Of a stretch of 64,000 nt of DNA, positions 11,541 through 24,715 are shown piece after piece. The notes beneath the pieces were generated by a model. The model was not told where the DNA came from, did no database searches, and saw only the letters and a list, made by a program, of their open reading frames with translations. The DNA lies in contig NC_064761.1 of NCBI RefSeq assembly GCF_011397635.1, positions 25,895,643 to 25,959,642 on the forward strand. The letters are read 5' to 3'. The DNA comes from Epinephelus fuscoguttatus (taxonomy: Eukaryota; Chordata; Actinopteri; Perciformes; Serranidae). Each line of letters begins with the position of its first letter. Position 1 is the first letter of the stretch. Both the position numbers and the translations under genes were made by a program.

Positions 11541-14500
11541 ATGGCCGTTTCAGTCGAAGAGGTGTCTTCGTCCGTTGTTCGGGAATATCTGAGTCGAAAG
11601 GTAAAGTATTCAACGCTATGTGGTTAACGGGCTGCGAACCGTTACCGGAGCTAGCTAACGTTAGCTAGCGCTAGCTCCTTTAGCTCATTCAGGTGATGTA
11701 AAGAAATCTGTGAATCGTCAGATTTTGTACCACAAACAAAAGTTCCTGCTGTCCCAACCGAGACGTTATGACCCCGTGTATAATGTTAGTATTCAGGAGG
11801 GGTGACAGCCACATGCTACTATCAATGATAAGTGATTTAACGTTAAACATGACTTTGTGAAAAACCTGCAGTGTCAGTGTTCTTTGATAGCAGACGTTAT
11901 TACCGCTGTGTTAATGCGCAGGGACTCAAGAGGACGATTGCGTGTATGGATGAGGAGCATCCACGCACAGAGGCCAGCATCAACAACAGGTCACACCTGA
12001 GACAGGTTCTCAACATGGAGGGTCTCTATAGAAAGAATAAAGTAAGTCTTGCAGCTGGAGGTTGGCTTCTGTGCAAGTGGATGATGTAAAAAAAAAAAAA
12101 AAAAAGTCTGGTGCTGACTTCTGTGTCATCGCAGGCTGTGAGCTCCCCCCTGAAAACATTGCTGGAGATAATTGTAAAGTATCACATCGAGGGATTTAAG
12201 AATGACAAGATCACCTGCAGTGAAAGTGATGCCGTGTGGTCTGCTCGAACTGTCAGCTCGATTGCTAATTCTGCTGCGGCAACACCAGCAGTGATGAGTG
12301 ATGTGAAAGCAGAGGTTGACACAACAGCTTTTGTTGTCAGCAAACACAACAAATTAAGGTATTTCACACGTGTTGTTTTTGATTTCATGACTTTGTGCTG
12401 CCTTGAATTTGTGAAATTATGGGATTTCTCTCTTCTGCAGGTCTGCAGTAGGAGAAGTCAGCCCTTCTCAGCCTATATATACATCATTATTGCCTGAGAC
12501 AGACAGACTGTCTAGTCAAAATCAAACCGGTTTCTGGGCCCATGACTTGGAAGATGAAAAAGGCCAGACACTGATGGCTTCCCTCCAAGACAAGGAAAGC
12601 TTCATGAAAAGAGAACCAGAAAAAAAGACTTCCATCACTGAGAGCACCCAAAGGAGCAGAACTAATCGAATTAGACGTGGCATGATGGCTGGACCAATAG
12701 CCAGCACACCTCAGGTACTGGATGCAGTTCTTAAAAACAAATTGATCTCATATTCATCATATTACTCATATTCATCTCACCCTTTTCCGACACTGATTTT
12801 TTTCGTGGTAGGAATCAAACAAAAAAAGGCAGTATCGGAAGGTGGAAGTGTGCCAGCCACTGCTCAGAAAAGAAGAAGAAAGCAGGCAGTTTGAGGATGG
12901 ACTTTTAACAACTGCCGTTCATCAAAAAAGCTCAGAAAGCAGCCAAACTGAAATCGGCCCAGCTGACTGCGTACGAAGGCAACAGGAGTTGTGGAGTGCA
13001 CCAGACAGAAAGCAGAGGGAAAACAGCTTTGAAAAAGTGAAACAAGACACACAGATGACAACAAAGTAATTAGCTTTAAGCTGTGTTAGTGTGTGTGTGA
13101 TAACTTCAGAGTGTTATACTGTTGACATCATTTTTGCTACCAAGTTTTGTTCATAAGTTTATGCACATTGTGTCTGTTTCTCAGATTAAAGTCTTTGATC
13201 AGGCCAAATGTGGCTGACTTGGATGTGTCTGAAATGGTTTTAGGTCAGTGCTCTGTGACCTCATCTATTGACTTTTTTGATTTGTTGCCTTGTATCTGTC
13301 AAAGCTGATGGTGTGTTAATTGATTTTCAGATGATATCGATGATGATGATCTGCGAGAATTCTCCAAAGTGTCCTTTCAAAGAACTGCTGAAGAGCACCG
13401 CTATGCAGGCCGTCCCATGGACCAACACGCTGCCATGGTTAGTGATTTACACCAGTGTTTCTGTAAATATGCTGGGGACAGTTTCTGCAGGTGTCTTTGA
13501 TTTTCTGTTATTGTCTCTTCTCCAGGAACTGAAAGCAGTTCTTCTTGGTTCCAGCCTAAATTGTTTCAGCGTTGAGTGGAGGAATCAGGGTTTCACATTT
13601 TCAGAAACGCACGACCTGAGATACGGAATTGTGCAGAGAAAGGTTGTCTTAACTGAGCCATGCTGCTAATATTTAATAATCCAGAAAGCTGATTTTTATG
13701 TTGAATATTTGTTGGTGGTATTATGCTCTCTGTGTGCTTATTTTAAAGGGTGGTCCTTGTGGAGTTCTGGCATCAATCCAAGCCTTTGTTCTAAAGAAAC
13801 TCCTGTTTGAAAACACTGAAACCAGTAATACAAGCCTTCAGTACGTTACCCTTCAATTCAGAGCTCTGACCCATAATGTTAACCTCTGTGTACGCCTCTG
13901 TAATCACTTGGATGCTTTTTACAGTCATTAATTCACATCAAGGCGTACTTTGTAGCCACTGTTAAGTATTGAACTCCGCATTTGGTATTAACTGTATTAT
14001 TACTCCACACGACCTGCTTATCACTCAAATGCCACTTTGTTCTCAGAAGGTTAAGACCTTCCAACACCACGAGAAGAAAGTGTTTTGTTTTAGCAGCGGC
14101 TGAAGTACTGTGGAGGGCCGGCGAAGAAAAAAAAGCCATAATTGCAATGTAAGATCGTACTTTTATCCACTTAATCCTCTGCACCCAGACCAATACACAG
14201 AGCCTCATTACTGGTATTTAACCAGGTTGAATGCATGTGAATATCTGGCTTGTAGAGGGTCAGGGTGGGCTCACATCACCTCTAGAAGCCTAAAGTTCAA
14301 TTCCCTTCAGACCCATTGATCTTAGAATTGACTGATAACGCTTCCATTTCAGGTGCAGCATTGATTAAAACAGTTTTTTTTAACTCTGTTTTTTTAACAG
14401 AAATTCAGGAAGAAATCATTTCACTCCAACTGGACACTACAAATCTGAAGGAGTGCTTGAAAAGGTGCAAAGACGTAGCTGCATACATGCTGCTCGCTTG

Positions 14501-17500
14501 TGGGTAGTACAGTAACACCTAAATTGACCAAATGAAACTACATCAGACACTGAGATTAATTTGTGGGATATTACTATGCCTAAAATGTTATTGAAGGAGA
14601 TTTGTCGCCATATTTGGATTTGCAATAACGTATTTGAACATTGTACATCTCTTTATTTTGTGAATTCATTTAATAATAGTTTAATATATAGTGTAGCTGT
14701 GTTAATACTATCAATATGCCAAATAAACTTTTTACAAAAAAAACTCCTGAGGAGGTTTTATAACCATGTTATGTTTTAGATAACTTGTTTCACCGTGAAT
14801 AACCTCAAGGACACACAGTTGCTTCTGGAGCAGCATATTGATCAGGTGAGAAACTCAGTATTGACTTCCTCAGTTTAATTTTGCTGGTCAGATGTACCTA
14901 AGATTGCCAACCTTTTGCTTTATTCTCTATTTTTCCACAGTTTGAGACTGGGCTGTTAGGATGCATACTGCTCACCATATCTGCTGTTCTCTCTCGATCC
15001 ATTGAAAAGTAAGCTGTGCCTTGTGTAGCTCTATGACTGAACAAAATATGCAGCAAGCATACATAATCACTATGAAACATCACCCTTATTGTGCTTCTCT
15101 TTATTCTTTCCTCAGAGTAAGAGACGATATGGACGTGCCCACCACCACGCTCATCGGAGCCCATGGCTACTGCACTCAGGTTTGACATTAAACTAAAAAC
15201 TGCAGACTAAAAGCTGAATTATTGTTGTATATGTAGTTGTTTAGAGCCTACGCAAGTGGCTCCAAAGTGCGAGTTGGCTGCAGGGTTTCTATACTACTAG
15301 GTAAAGTTTCTGTGGATTGCTGCAAAGTTTGATTGCTTTAACACCTAAACACACAAAAATCATGGCTTAATAGCAACAATATTAAACTAAAGTGCAAATT
15401 TAGGTTCTTCTATAATTCAAAGGGTTCACAGACAAAACGTTTGTCTTTTGTTAGACATGTTTTCCCCACAAGTTTCTTTACATTAGAGCATGTTATACAA
15501 CAAAGGGGTCTCAGTGCAAGACACAAAACAAGACAGCATGTTTCTGCTGTATACACAAAATATATTCTGGTTACTGAAATTGCTGTTTTTTTTTTGGTAT
15601 CTGTGTTCTCAGGAGCTGGTCAACCTGTTGCTCTGCGGCAGAGCAGTTTCTAACGTCTTTGACAATGACGTGGAGTTGGACTCAGGCAATGGCAACATTA
15701 CTCTGCTCAAGGGAGTCAAAGGCCACTGTGATGTCGGACTGCTGTCCTTATTCGAACACTATAACATCTGCAAGGTGAGTGGGTGGCCGAGTCGCTGGTC
15801 ACCTCTCCACTGAGAAATCAGAAAGTAGTCAGATTCAGTTGGAAACACAACACCTCGGGGGTGTGGGAGGTCACATCTGTGCTGCTGATGTGGCCATAAT
15901 CACAGCAAAAAATGTTCCTTTGACTGTTACGGGATATATATCATAGTTAACACATACACTGCCTGAAAATGTTCAAAGTACGTCACACACAGGAGAACAG
16001 GATAACTAAAAAAAATGGGAAGTACCAGGCTCTCTGGTTATCAAGCTGTAGCATAGTAACAAATTATATTGCCTTGGTTATGTGAAATGTGATTAATAGG
16101 TCAATAAGAACATCGTGGACATATGGATGTGATTTGTTGAGGAACATAGTGTGATGACACTGATGGAAGATAATGGCTCCCAAGAAACTGTGATTAATAG
16201 CAGATTTTGCCCAGGCATTTCTAATTATGTAGCCTTTGAGGTTTCATTCAATTGGAATTGAGTCAATGGCCCAAATTTCAATTGAAGACCACAGTAAATC
16301 TTGCACTTACTCAAAGAAAACAGGTACTTGGCTGCATCTACCAGAACATGATGTAGAAAGGAAGTAGAGCCATGAACTTTAAACAAACTCTAATGATTGA
16401 CCAGAAAAGAAATGCAAAATACCTTTCACATTTTCATGTTTTGCTGCACATAATTAACAAATACAGTAAATACCAATACATGTAAAAAACGTGTCCTACA
16501 AAAATCTTGTTACTTTTACACCCTGGAGACTTTGAGGTGTGCCAAGAGGCATAAACAAATACCACGACTTAGTTTTGGTTTTACATCTCTCCATCACTGG
16601 TAGCAGCAGGTTTTTGACAGCTCAAAATTGGTTTGCAAGGCCTTTTTAGCACCTTTTGATATGTTTAAAATAAGAAAATTGATGATGGCTGCAATCCATT
16701 TAGCTGCTGAGGTTACGGGGTTCTGGTCATTAATAGATTACTTTGCTCTGTCGTGTTTTACTTTCTTCTTTCTAAGGTAGGAGCTTACCTGAAGACTCCA
16801 CGTTACCCCATTTGGGTGGTGTGCAGTGAAAGCCACTTCAGTGTGCTGTTTGGCCTGCAGAGGGAGCTGTTGACCAATCAGGACAAAGGCCTGGAGTTTG
16901 ACCTCTACTATTATGACGGACTGGCCAATCAACAGGAGGAGATCCGCCTCACTGTCTGTATGTAACATCACTTGTTCTCAGTGTAGATGTCCTTTATGTT
17001 CTGGTTGTTATGTGTCTTATCATCCTCTCTCCTGCAGTGAATGGCCACTCAGAGATATGATGCATCAGGGCGTAATCTCTGATTAAGATGATGTAATCTC
17101 ATCTAAATGATCTTGGTCCTTCTTGTGTTGATGCTTGAGTAGTTTTTAGTTATTTAGCTGCCTAATTGTGTGTTATAACTGAAAATGCTTATTGAGCTTT
17201 TGTTTTTTTTTTAAGCTGTTGGCAGATCGGCCCTGAGCTGCCAAGATGCTGACACTGATCTCATTCCTCCACTGGAGCACTGTATCCGAACCAGGTAAGG
17301 ATCTATTGGCATTCAAACACACAGATGCACACCTACATGCACAGTAATGTCTGTCAACTCCTGACAACAACTATAAAAAGCTTTTCTTAAGATGTGCTGG
17401 TGTTCATAATTCGCTTTAAGTTGAGAAGGATCATGCTGTGTGTTCCTGTGTTGCTCTAAATGCCTTGAACTGTTTGTTTCAGGTGGAAAGACGCATCTGT

Positions 17501-17531
17501 CAACTGGAATGACACAGAGCCTATTCTCTGA
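11541..17531 (+). CDS. mindy4: MINDY-4 deubiquitinase (FAM188B), complete, 18 exons
   Basis: MINDY-4 is a cysteine-protease deubiquitinase of the MINDY family, which prefers Lys48-linked ubiquitin chains. Exons: 11541-11600, 11922-12041, 12135-12358, 12441-12714, 12812-13065, 13185-13243, 13331-13437, 13526-13642, 13749-13840, 14047-14148, 14401-14464, 14780-14845, 14941-15008, 15116-15179, 15613-15774, 16777-16957, 17216-17294 and 17483-17531. All junctions are AG/GT and the phases join to 713 aa (mammalian form ~757). Residues ~9-40 form a LisH-like dimerisation motif ([19 protein letters not shown]). The disordered middle is exons 3-6. The catalytic domain begins about residue 367; the nucleophile is Cys409 in [14 protein letters not shown] and the catalytic His is 631 in [12 protein letters not shown]. 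The C-terminus ends WNDTEPIL, as in the family. Start chosen: first ATG, in context caccaccATGG. No key residue is missing. Confidence 0.93.
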
Positions 17532-18990
17532 CTGATCACATGCACTGATGCTATTTTAACTCTGGAGCATTAAAAGACACCTAACATTTTGAGCATCAGT
17601 ACAGATATTTTAATGTGTTATATGAAGTCTTATTCACATTATATTCTGTTTCATATTCCGCCATATATCTTAGCAGCACCATTCTTCCTCCTCATAGTGA
17701 GACACAGTGTTGCTCTGCCATTAGTTTTCATGATGTTATATCAAAATGTGTGTGTGCAGCTGAAAGGGTCTGGGCCCAAACTTGGATATATCATATCAGC
17801 CATAAAGTGTCATGCTGTTGCCTACAAAATGATATTTAAGAGAATGCAATTATTTTTAAAGTGTTAAGCAATATGCATAAAGTAACTTAAAATGTGCAGG
17901 TTTGGAGAGGAACTCGTACTTTTGTTGCTGGTGAAATGTAAATTAATGCAAGATGCAGTTGACCACAGTGGCCTTTTATCCTGTACCTGTAATTTTTCCA
18001 TAAAATATGACAAATTGTTGTCCATATTTTACATGAAATCATTATTTATTTCCTGGTTATTTGAAATGAAATGAAAGTGATATTTTCATGAAGGAAGTTG
18101 CAGAAAAAAAATCTTAATTTTACATCATGTCTTAACTGATTTTTGTTTGTTACTGACTGTTTTAATTTGTATCACAGTTTGGTTTTTGAAATGGCCTAAA
18201 ATCAAATTGCCTTTTTTTATGTGCACACCTTAAGTTAGTCCATCTGTTAGGTTGTAACATTATTTGAATTGCTTTGATAATAAGTCTGATGTGTTGTCAG
18301 GAGATTAGATTAAATAAATAAATATAGACGTGTGTGAGTGTTTGTCAGAGAGAGGAGTGCTTATAATTAAAATTGCCTTGATGAATTTTCACATGACAGA
18401 CGTCGTGGAACAGAGAATAAAATCATTCAATACCTCAGCTGTCTCCACTTGGTGGTTGTTTCGTGTTCATTTTTATGTTCCCTTTTTTATGAGCTGCCTC
18501 TGTCAACCAGATACTACAAAAACACTGTTGCGTAACTTCAGTAAAATTACACTGAATATTGTTGAGAAAAGATCATGAAGTCCTCCACAAAAGAACACGT
18601 TCTGCCAAGTGTTTTCACTTTGCCAAAACTGAAATTGGATCTATTTAAAAGAAAAACAAATCCTCAATAAATGTTATTTATCTTCTTACTATGCTGGCAT
18701 TACACACAATATGATGCATGATAGCAAATATGTTTTTAAAAGATGTTTAACTGTCTGTCAAATGTAAATGAAGTGTCAGTATTATCTGTTAATATATAAA
18801 GGATGAATTATTTAATGATGAAAACAGACTGTTGTATATATGATTGAAACATCACTGCTCAGTGCTACAGATGCCATTTGCTTTCACTTAAAAAAAGCAC
18901 CTTTGTGCTTTTGAGACATTTATTTTTAACTCATTTGATAAATGAACATTTCTGTTGCCTTGTTCTTACACATTTTTCCAAATAAAGAAA
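17532..18990 (+). other. mindy4: mindy4 3' UTR region with candidate poly(A) signals
   Basis: The sequence after the TGA at 17529-17531 is AT-rich and non-coding. AATAAA occurs at 18313-18318, 18666-18671 and 18981-18986. The first predicts a 3' UTR of roughly 0.8 kb. Confidence 0.45.
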
Positions 18991-21900
18991 ACAAACATGA
19001 AGCTAATTGTGAATTAACTCTGAAATATGTCACATGCCAGGGTGAAAACATTAATTCATCTGAAAGATGCCTCACAGTTAATTGATGCTCTTAGTCGTTA
19101 CGCCATGGCAGGCGTCAGAGCACACACAGTGTGTGGCATGCAGAGGGGGCGGCAGGAAGACCTGTGCCAACGCCTCCAGCACATGGGATCAAAGACGACG
19201 CAGCTGGCACACTGACAGAGCTGCAGCAACTTACTTCTTTGTGCAACATGGACCAGGGTCTACATAATATCTTGACATATAATATGTTGGGTCATCATGT
19301 ATCCAAACTACTCGACAATAACACGCAACGAGACAATAGAAGCTGCTTTCTTTATTAAATCTGTCAAAGTCAATCGCATCCATGAAAGTTCCATTTTCGC
19401 GCGATGGAAATTCTGGCGAAGAGCTCAACGTGGCGATGACAAATCATCTTTCAACTGTCAAATTCCTAATGGAGGCTGTACTATCTGAACGTACATTATT
19501 GGTGACTCATGTAGGGATTTATGCACGCACAAAAGACATAGGAAGAGCATGAATTAATCATGAGACATGGAGCAAATCAATGAGCCCTCTACAACAATTT
19601 CACAGCCATCAAGGCTACTGCAATCACTTTGAATAAGGTGGCTTGCTGAGACGAGGCCCTGGGGTCCAAGAAATTGGATTAAAGTGTTTACTTTTGCCAC
19701 AAAATTCTTCAGCGGATGGGGGGAGTTTGACATACGTCATAAGGAGCCATGTTTAGATTTTGGGTTATATACTAGTCTTAATCTTCCCTGAATAGTTTGC
19801 GTGTGAAATGTTTCTGTAAGTGCCAAAGGGCTTGTCAAATTACAAATGTGCGTATGATTGCATAATCAATTAAAGCAAGGAATCAGGACAATCCATTCAC
19901 TTAGTGAGCTGTTTTTTTTAACTTAAAAAGATCCCAAGTCTCCTGCAAGACTGATGTTACTGTCAGTCCAAATCACAGCACCCTCACACAGAAACGGGGA
20001 TAAAAAGCAAATCTGTAACTTGTTGTCTGTTTCAAAGAACAGAGCAGCTGGAGGTGATGAGCTCTTAGTTAAGACATCAAGGGGTTCTTCTCTCTGCTGC
20101 TGAGCTTTGGTGCATCCGGCCGCAGTCTGACAGGAAACAAATGGCCCGGCTTTGGTCTCTATTTACTATTTACTGCACCAGCTTTTCTCAGAGGCATCAG
20201 AGGAGGGATTTGGTGCTTGTGTGTAATTGTGTTAGAGCCCTCCCACATGCTGTCCCCAGTGCATCTTCTGTCTCCTCTCCTAATCTATGCTGTTTGTCTC
20301 TAGATAAGTGATATCCTCCTCAGATTAGGATCCGGTGTCCCTGCCCTGCCCAGCTGGAGGGAAAGGGATCCCCAGTGCATCCCTGTGGGGTGCAAGACGT
20401 ATTTTTAGCCTCCTAATCCTTTTATAGCTCGAGCAGAAAACATAACCTGTTTCCATTAATTGTCCGAGGTGATCACGATACAATATGCCAGAGAGGAAGT
20501 GCTTGTTTTTGCAGGTTTGATCATATTCAGGAACTTGATGGATGGATGAAGATAGACTCTTCTGTTCCTGAGGAAGCTGTGATTTGTGGCCCTTTTATGG
20601 CCCTTCAGCACAAGGCCACCTCATATCGAGTTGGAAACGCTCCATGCATTGAGAGCTGCAGATCTAAAGCAAACATGTTTGTCAATGCAGTTTCAGGTCA
20701 CAACCTTTTGAACCGGCTGCTTTCCTGAATTACTTTTTAATGGACTCACAACAAGCCAAGCATTGAATAATGCACGATTCAATGTAACAAATTGTTCCTG
20801 CTGAGTCTCTAGAGACGTGCTGGCGTGAGAACTGAGCTGTTGTAATCTTTGGCTTAGCGGATGTTTCCTTCAGAACCTAGTCTATCAGCGTGGCTCAATA
20901 TTTATTTCACTACCCTAAAAACAATCACTGTAACTATTCCCCCGGCACATATCTCCACACAAGATGATACAACATGACAAGAAGAAGAATGTTGGATCCT
21001 GTTTATTTTGTCAGGACTTTATAGCACTCGGTGACGGCAAGGGTAGGTAATTTAAACTCCCTGCAAAAATACACAATGATCAAGCAGAGTTATGTTAAAT
21101 GGCAGCTCTGATGCCTTTATCTACAATTGCGGAAACGACACATTTGTTTGTTTTAATCCCATACGTAGCGTTTGCTGACACTTTGCTTGTCTGGCACCGA
21201 GACAACTTGGACATTATGTTGCCACATATCAGATCTCAGGGAGTTAACACAAACATGCAACAACTGAGCTGGGGGTCTATTATGTCAGGCACACTTAATA
21301 AATTGGGTTGTGGTGATCTGGAACAGGCTGCCTTGAAATAGTTACACATCCCAAGCTGGATTTGTTAACCGCACAAGCAACTCTTTCGCCAAGTCTCTGA
21401 AGGATGCTCTCAAGTGGGAAGTAAAAGTTGGATTAGTCACTGTCATTGAAATAAAGCGACAAAATTCAATCTACCAATGTGTACAATGCCTTGCACATGT
21501 GATTACTAAAGGAGTTCCTTAAGCTTTTGCTGGTCTTATCCTAAGTCCTGTATATGTGGTCCTATTGAGGTTGAATTGCTCAACATCCTGTGGAGCCCAA
21601 GAGTCCAGGATGTCTGACAGCTATGACTTAGTGCCAGAACTTTTGCAACAAACTCCTGCAGAGAGGAGCAATGGAAACACCTGCTGAGGAGCAGGAGACG
21701 GAGAAGGCTGCATTTGTAAGTTACTGAAAAATAAAAGAGAAATATTACTCCCACTGCAGCCATTCGTAATGAAGTCAACCGTTTTAACACATTTAAACAA
21801 CACTAAGCAGAGGACAAGACTGTAGGAGAGTCATGGGTCGTCATCAAAAGACCACACACACACCTACTCTGAGTCCTCTTCACATTTTCCCTCACTCCCC

Positions 21901-23640
21901 TCGTCTCCAATAATAGCAGAATATGCTGTGCTTCAATATTCTTTATTGTTCAACACTGCAGTGCATAATCACCACCGTCGTCATTCCATATGTTCTCATT
22001 GTCAGCAATCACTCAAGTGCCAAATAAAATGTAATGAAGACAACGAAGGAGCATGACAAATCTTTCAGAGCAGTTTCAGAACATGGTTTCAGCGTGACAG
22101 CGGAAAAGGAGTCATATACAAGGAACAAAAAGAAAAGCTTCCTCTCCATCAGATATGACTTGTATAACCAAAATCATCAGATTTTTAATGGTTGTGAAAT
22201 TATTATATACACACCCTTTCAATAAATAGGTGTATTTAATATTAAATTAATGTTTCCTTACAAATACATGGTACATCAAAATAAAAAGCACATCCATTCA
22301 AAAACCAACAATGTTCCATCAGCATTTCAATAATGACAACAAGAACAACAAAAATAGAAACACTATAAACACAACAATGTTCATATGACTGCTGTGGATT
22401 TGAAGGCACTTCCTTGGCAACACATTGATCCCTCTTCTGTCATTTTGGGGCCTGAAATGAAATGAGCAGACGTAGAGTTAAACATCTTTAGTTTCTGATG
22501 CTTTAAAGCTGCATTTTAATAAAAAAGTCTTCTGTCCAGTATTGGCAAAGACACATCTTGACTTTTCAGCCTTTCTCAGAAAGTCGTGTTGTCAGCTTCT
22601 TAAGAGGGTCATTACTGGCCCGCTATTACTGGCATTCCTCGATGTTATCTCTAAGCTCATTCAGAAATTATCAGGATGACTAAATAATGAAATAATGAAT
22701 CACTTAATTTGCCTTCAAAAGCCTAGTGATTGTGATATACATTTGTCAGATTTCTCAGAACGGTGCAGACAGGATCTCATTATCTGATTCACTTGAGAAA
22801 CTGAATACCCGAGAATGTGTCAGCCTCCTCAGTTTTTATAATCACCAGAAGTCCTATACCACGAAAAACTCAAATTAACTGAAATGACCACTTGTGTGGA
22901 TGAACTCTCTCGCAGCAATCACTCAGCAGATAGACCTAATTGCTTTCACTGAGAGCACATGCTTTTACCCCTGTTGGATTTAGGACTAGACAACAGTGAA
23001 TGCATCAGACCTGCTGTCATCAAAGGTCACCTTCACAAAGACATGACTATGACTACGTCCAGAATTACAGCGCTGACGATCGTCTGAGTCCTACCTTTGT
23101 CTTGAGAGTTGCTATGTTTAGGTTTAGTGTATTAAATGTCAGCGTTAAGCATGAACATGTGTCTCTGGAAGTAACAAATGATTCATAAGAAATCCACACT
23201 GATCTGTTCCTGTTCATCTAGTTCTATATTTTTTTAGTTTGCCCTCAGATTGTGCATTAGGTTTGTTTTAAATCCACCTACAGATATGTGTAATGTTTAT
23301 AAAAAGCTGTTGACCAAAAGATGGCATGGCTTTATTAGTGGCTTCTCACTTAAAAATATTCCAAATGCAGCAGCTCTGGAAAACACATTCACAGTTGAGA
23401 CATAATGGCGATTTTTTTTTTCAGCCCAGTCACCAGAATAAAATGTTGGCATATCTGCAAACCACAGGTATGTTACTCTTGTACACTTCATATGTATCAT
23501 ATCAACATTTCTGAAGTGATGATGCTCAGACTGCATGTGAGTTGAGATTCTCATCAGGAGGTGGAGGGGATGGTGGAGGGTGTGAGACCGAGGCGAGATG
23601 GCCGCCAAGCAGCCGACAGCAGCAGACCACTGAAACCAAT
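18991..23640. other. intergenic, no gene seen
   Basis: About 4.6 kb hold only short spurious frames with no recognisable domain or coherent splice structure. Bases 20050-20480 have unusually balanced, non-repetitive composition and several TAATCC/GGATTA-type homeodomain words, so they could be conserved regulatory DNA. That is a guess without alignment. No tRNA or other RNA gene was recognised. Confidence 0.5.
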
Positions 23641-24715
23641 GAAAGGGGGAATTTTGCGACAGGAGTTTGGGCAAATTCCAGCCGTGTTTGTGGCAACAAA
23701 ATTAGGTATTTTTTGACAACAGGTTGGGACAATTCCAGCTGTATTTGTAGCAACAAAACACACGTTCCACTGGTAGGAAGCCCCAGGGCAGACCCAGAAC
23801 ATGCTGGAGGGATTACATATCTTGTCTGGCCTGGGAACGCCCTGGGGTCCCCCAGGACGAGCTGAAAAGCGTTGCTGAGGAGAGCAACGTCTGGAATGCT
23901 TTGCTCGGCCTGCTGCCCCTGCGCCCCAGCTTCAGATAAGCAGTTGAAAATGGATGGATGGATGGATGGATGGATGGATGGATGGATCATTTCCAGCCAT
24001 GTTTGTAGCAACAAAAAGTGGGTATCTTTTAATGACAATATATGTGTCAAAATTAGTTTTGGACATTTATGGTTGATGTTGGTAGCAGGTATTTTTACTG
24101 AGAGTTTGGGACATTTACAACCACTGCTGGTAGTGACAAAAGCTGGTATTTCTTAATGACAGTGTGGGGCATTTCCAGCCGTGTACGTAGCAACAAAAGC
24201 AGGTATTTTTTAACGTGAGTTTAGGACATTTCCGAACGTTGTTTTTAGCGACAAAAGTGGGTATTTCTTAATGAGACTTTAGGACATTTACAACCACTGT
24301 TGTTAGTGATAAAAGCAGGTATTTTTTAAAGACAGTGTAGGCCATTTCCAGCTGTGTTTGTAGCAACAAAAGTGGGTATATTTTCATGTGAGTTTCGGAC
24401 ATTTATGGATGTTGTTTGTACTGACAAAGCAGATATTTTTAATGAGAGTTTTGGACATTTACAAATGTTGATTTTAGTGACAAAAGTGGGTATTTTACAA
24501 CGAGAGTTTTGGACATTCACAACCATTGTTGGTAGTGACAATACCAGGCATTTTTTAATGACAGTGTGGGCCATTTCCAGACATGATTGTAGTGACACAA
24601 GTAGGAATTTTTTAATGAGAGTTTGGGATATTTAAAACCACTGTTGGTCGTGACAAACGCAGGGTTTTTTGACAAGAGTTTGGGACATGTTTGTTGCAAC
24701 CAAACCAGCCAAATC
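23640..24715 (+). repeat. ~57-bp minisatellite, about 14 copies, interrupted by a LINE fragment
   Basis: Imperfect tandem units follow the pattern 'tttgtagcaacaaaagtggg...gagtttgggacatttacaa'. Successive acaaaag anchors fall at about 24136, 24193, 24251, 24310, 24366, 24424 and 24480, giving a 56-59 base period. Copies also occur before the LINE insertion (anchors near 23694 and 23752). Short open frames on both strands here are by-products of the period. Confidence 0.85.
23760..23987 (+). mobile_element. Rex3/RTE-like LINE 3' fragment with (ATGG)n tail
   Basis: The fragment is 5'-truncated and begins at the words for VPLVGSPRADPEHAG in a shifted frame. It is homologous to 40545-40745 (cgtcccactggtagg, agggattacatatc, ctggcctgggaacgcc, cagataagcagttgaaa). 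It ends in about eight ATGG units at 23949-23986. The frame is destroyed. It lies inside the ~57-bp minisatellite, so it inserted after the array formed. Confidence 0.8.

Noticed and set aside
23297-24050. Minus-strand frames of 125 and 174 codons
   Set aside because: They run through the minisatellite and the antisense of a LINE fragment; short periodic peptides, no domain.
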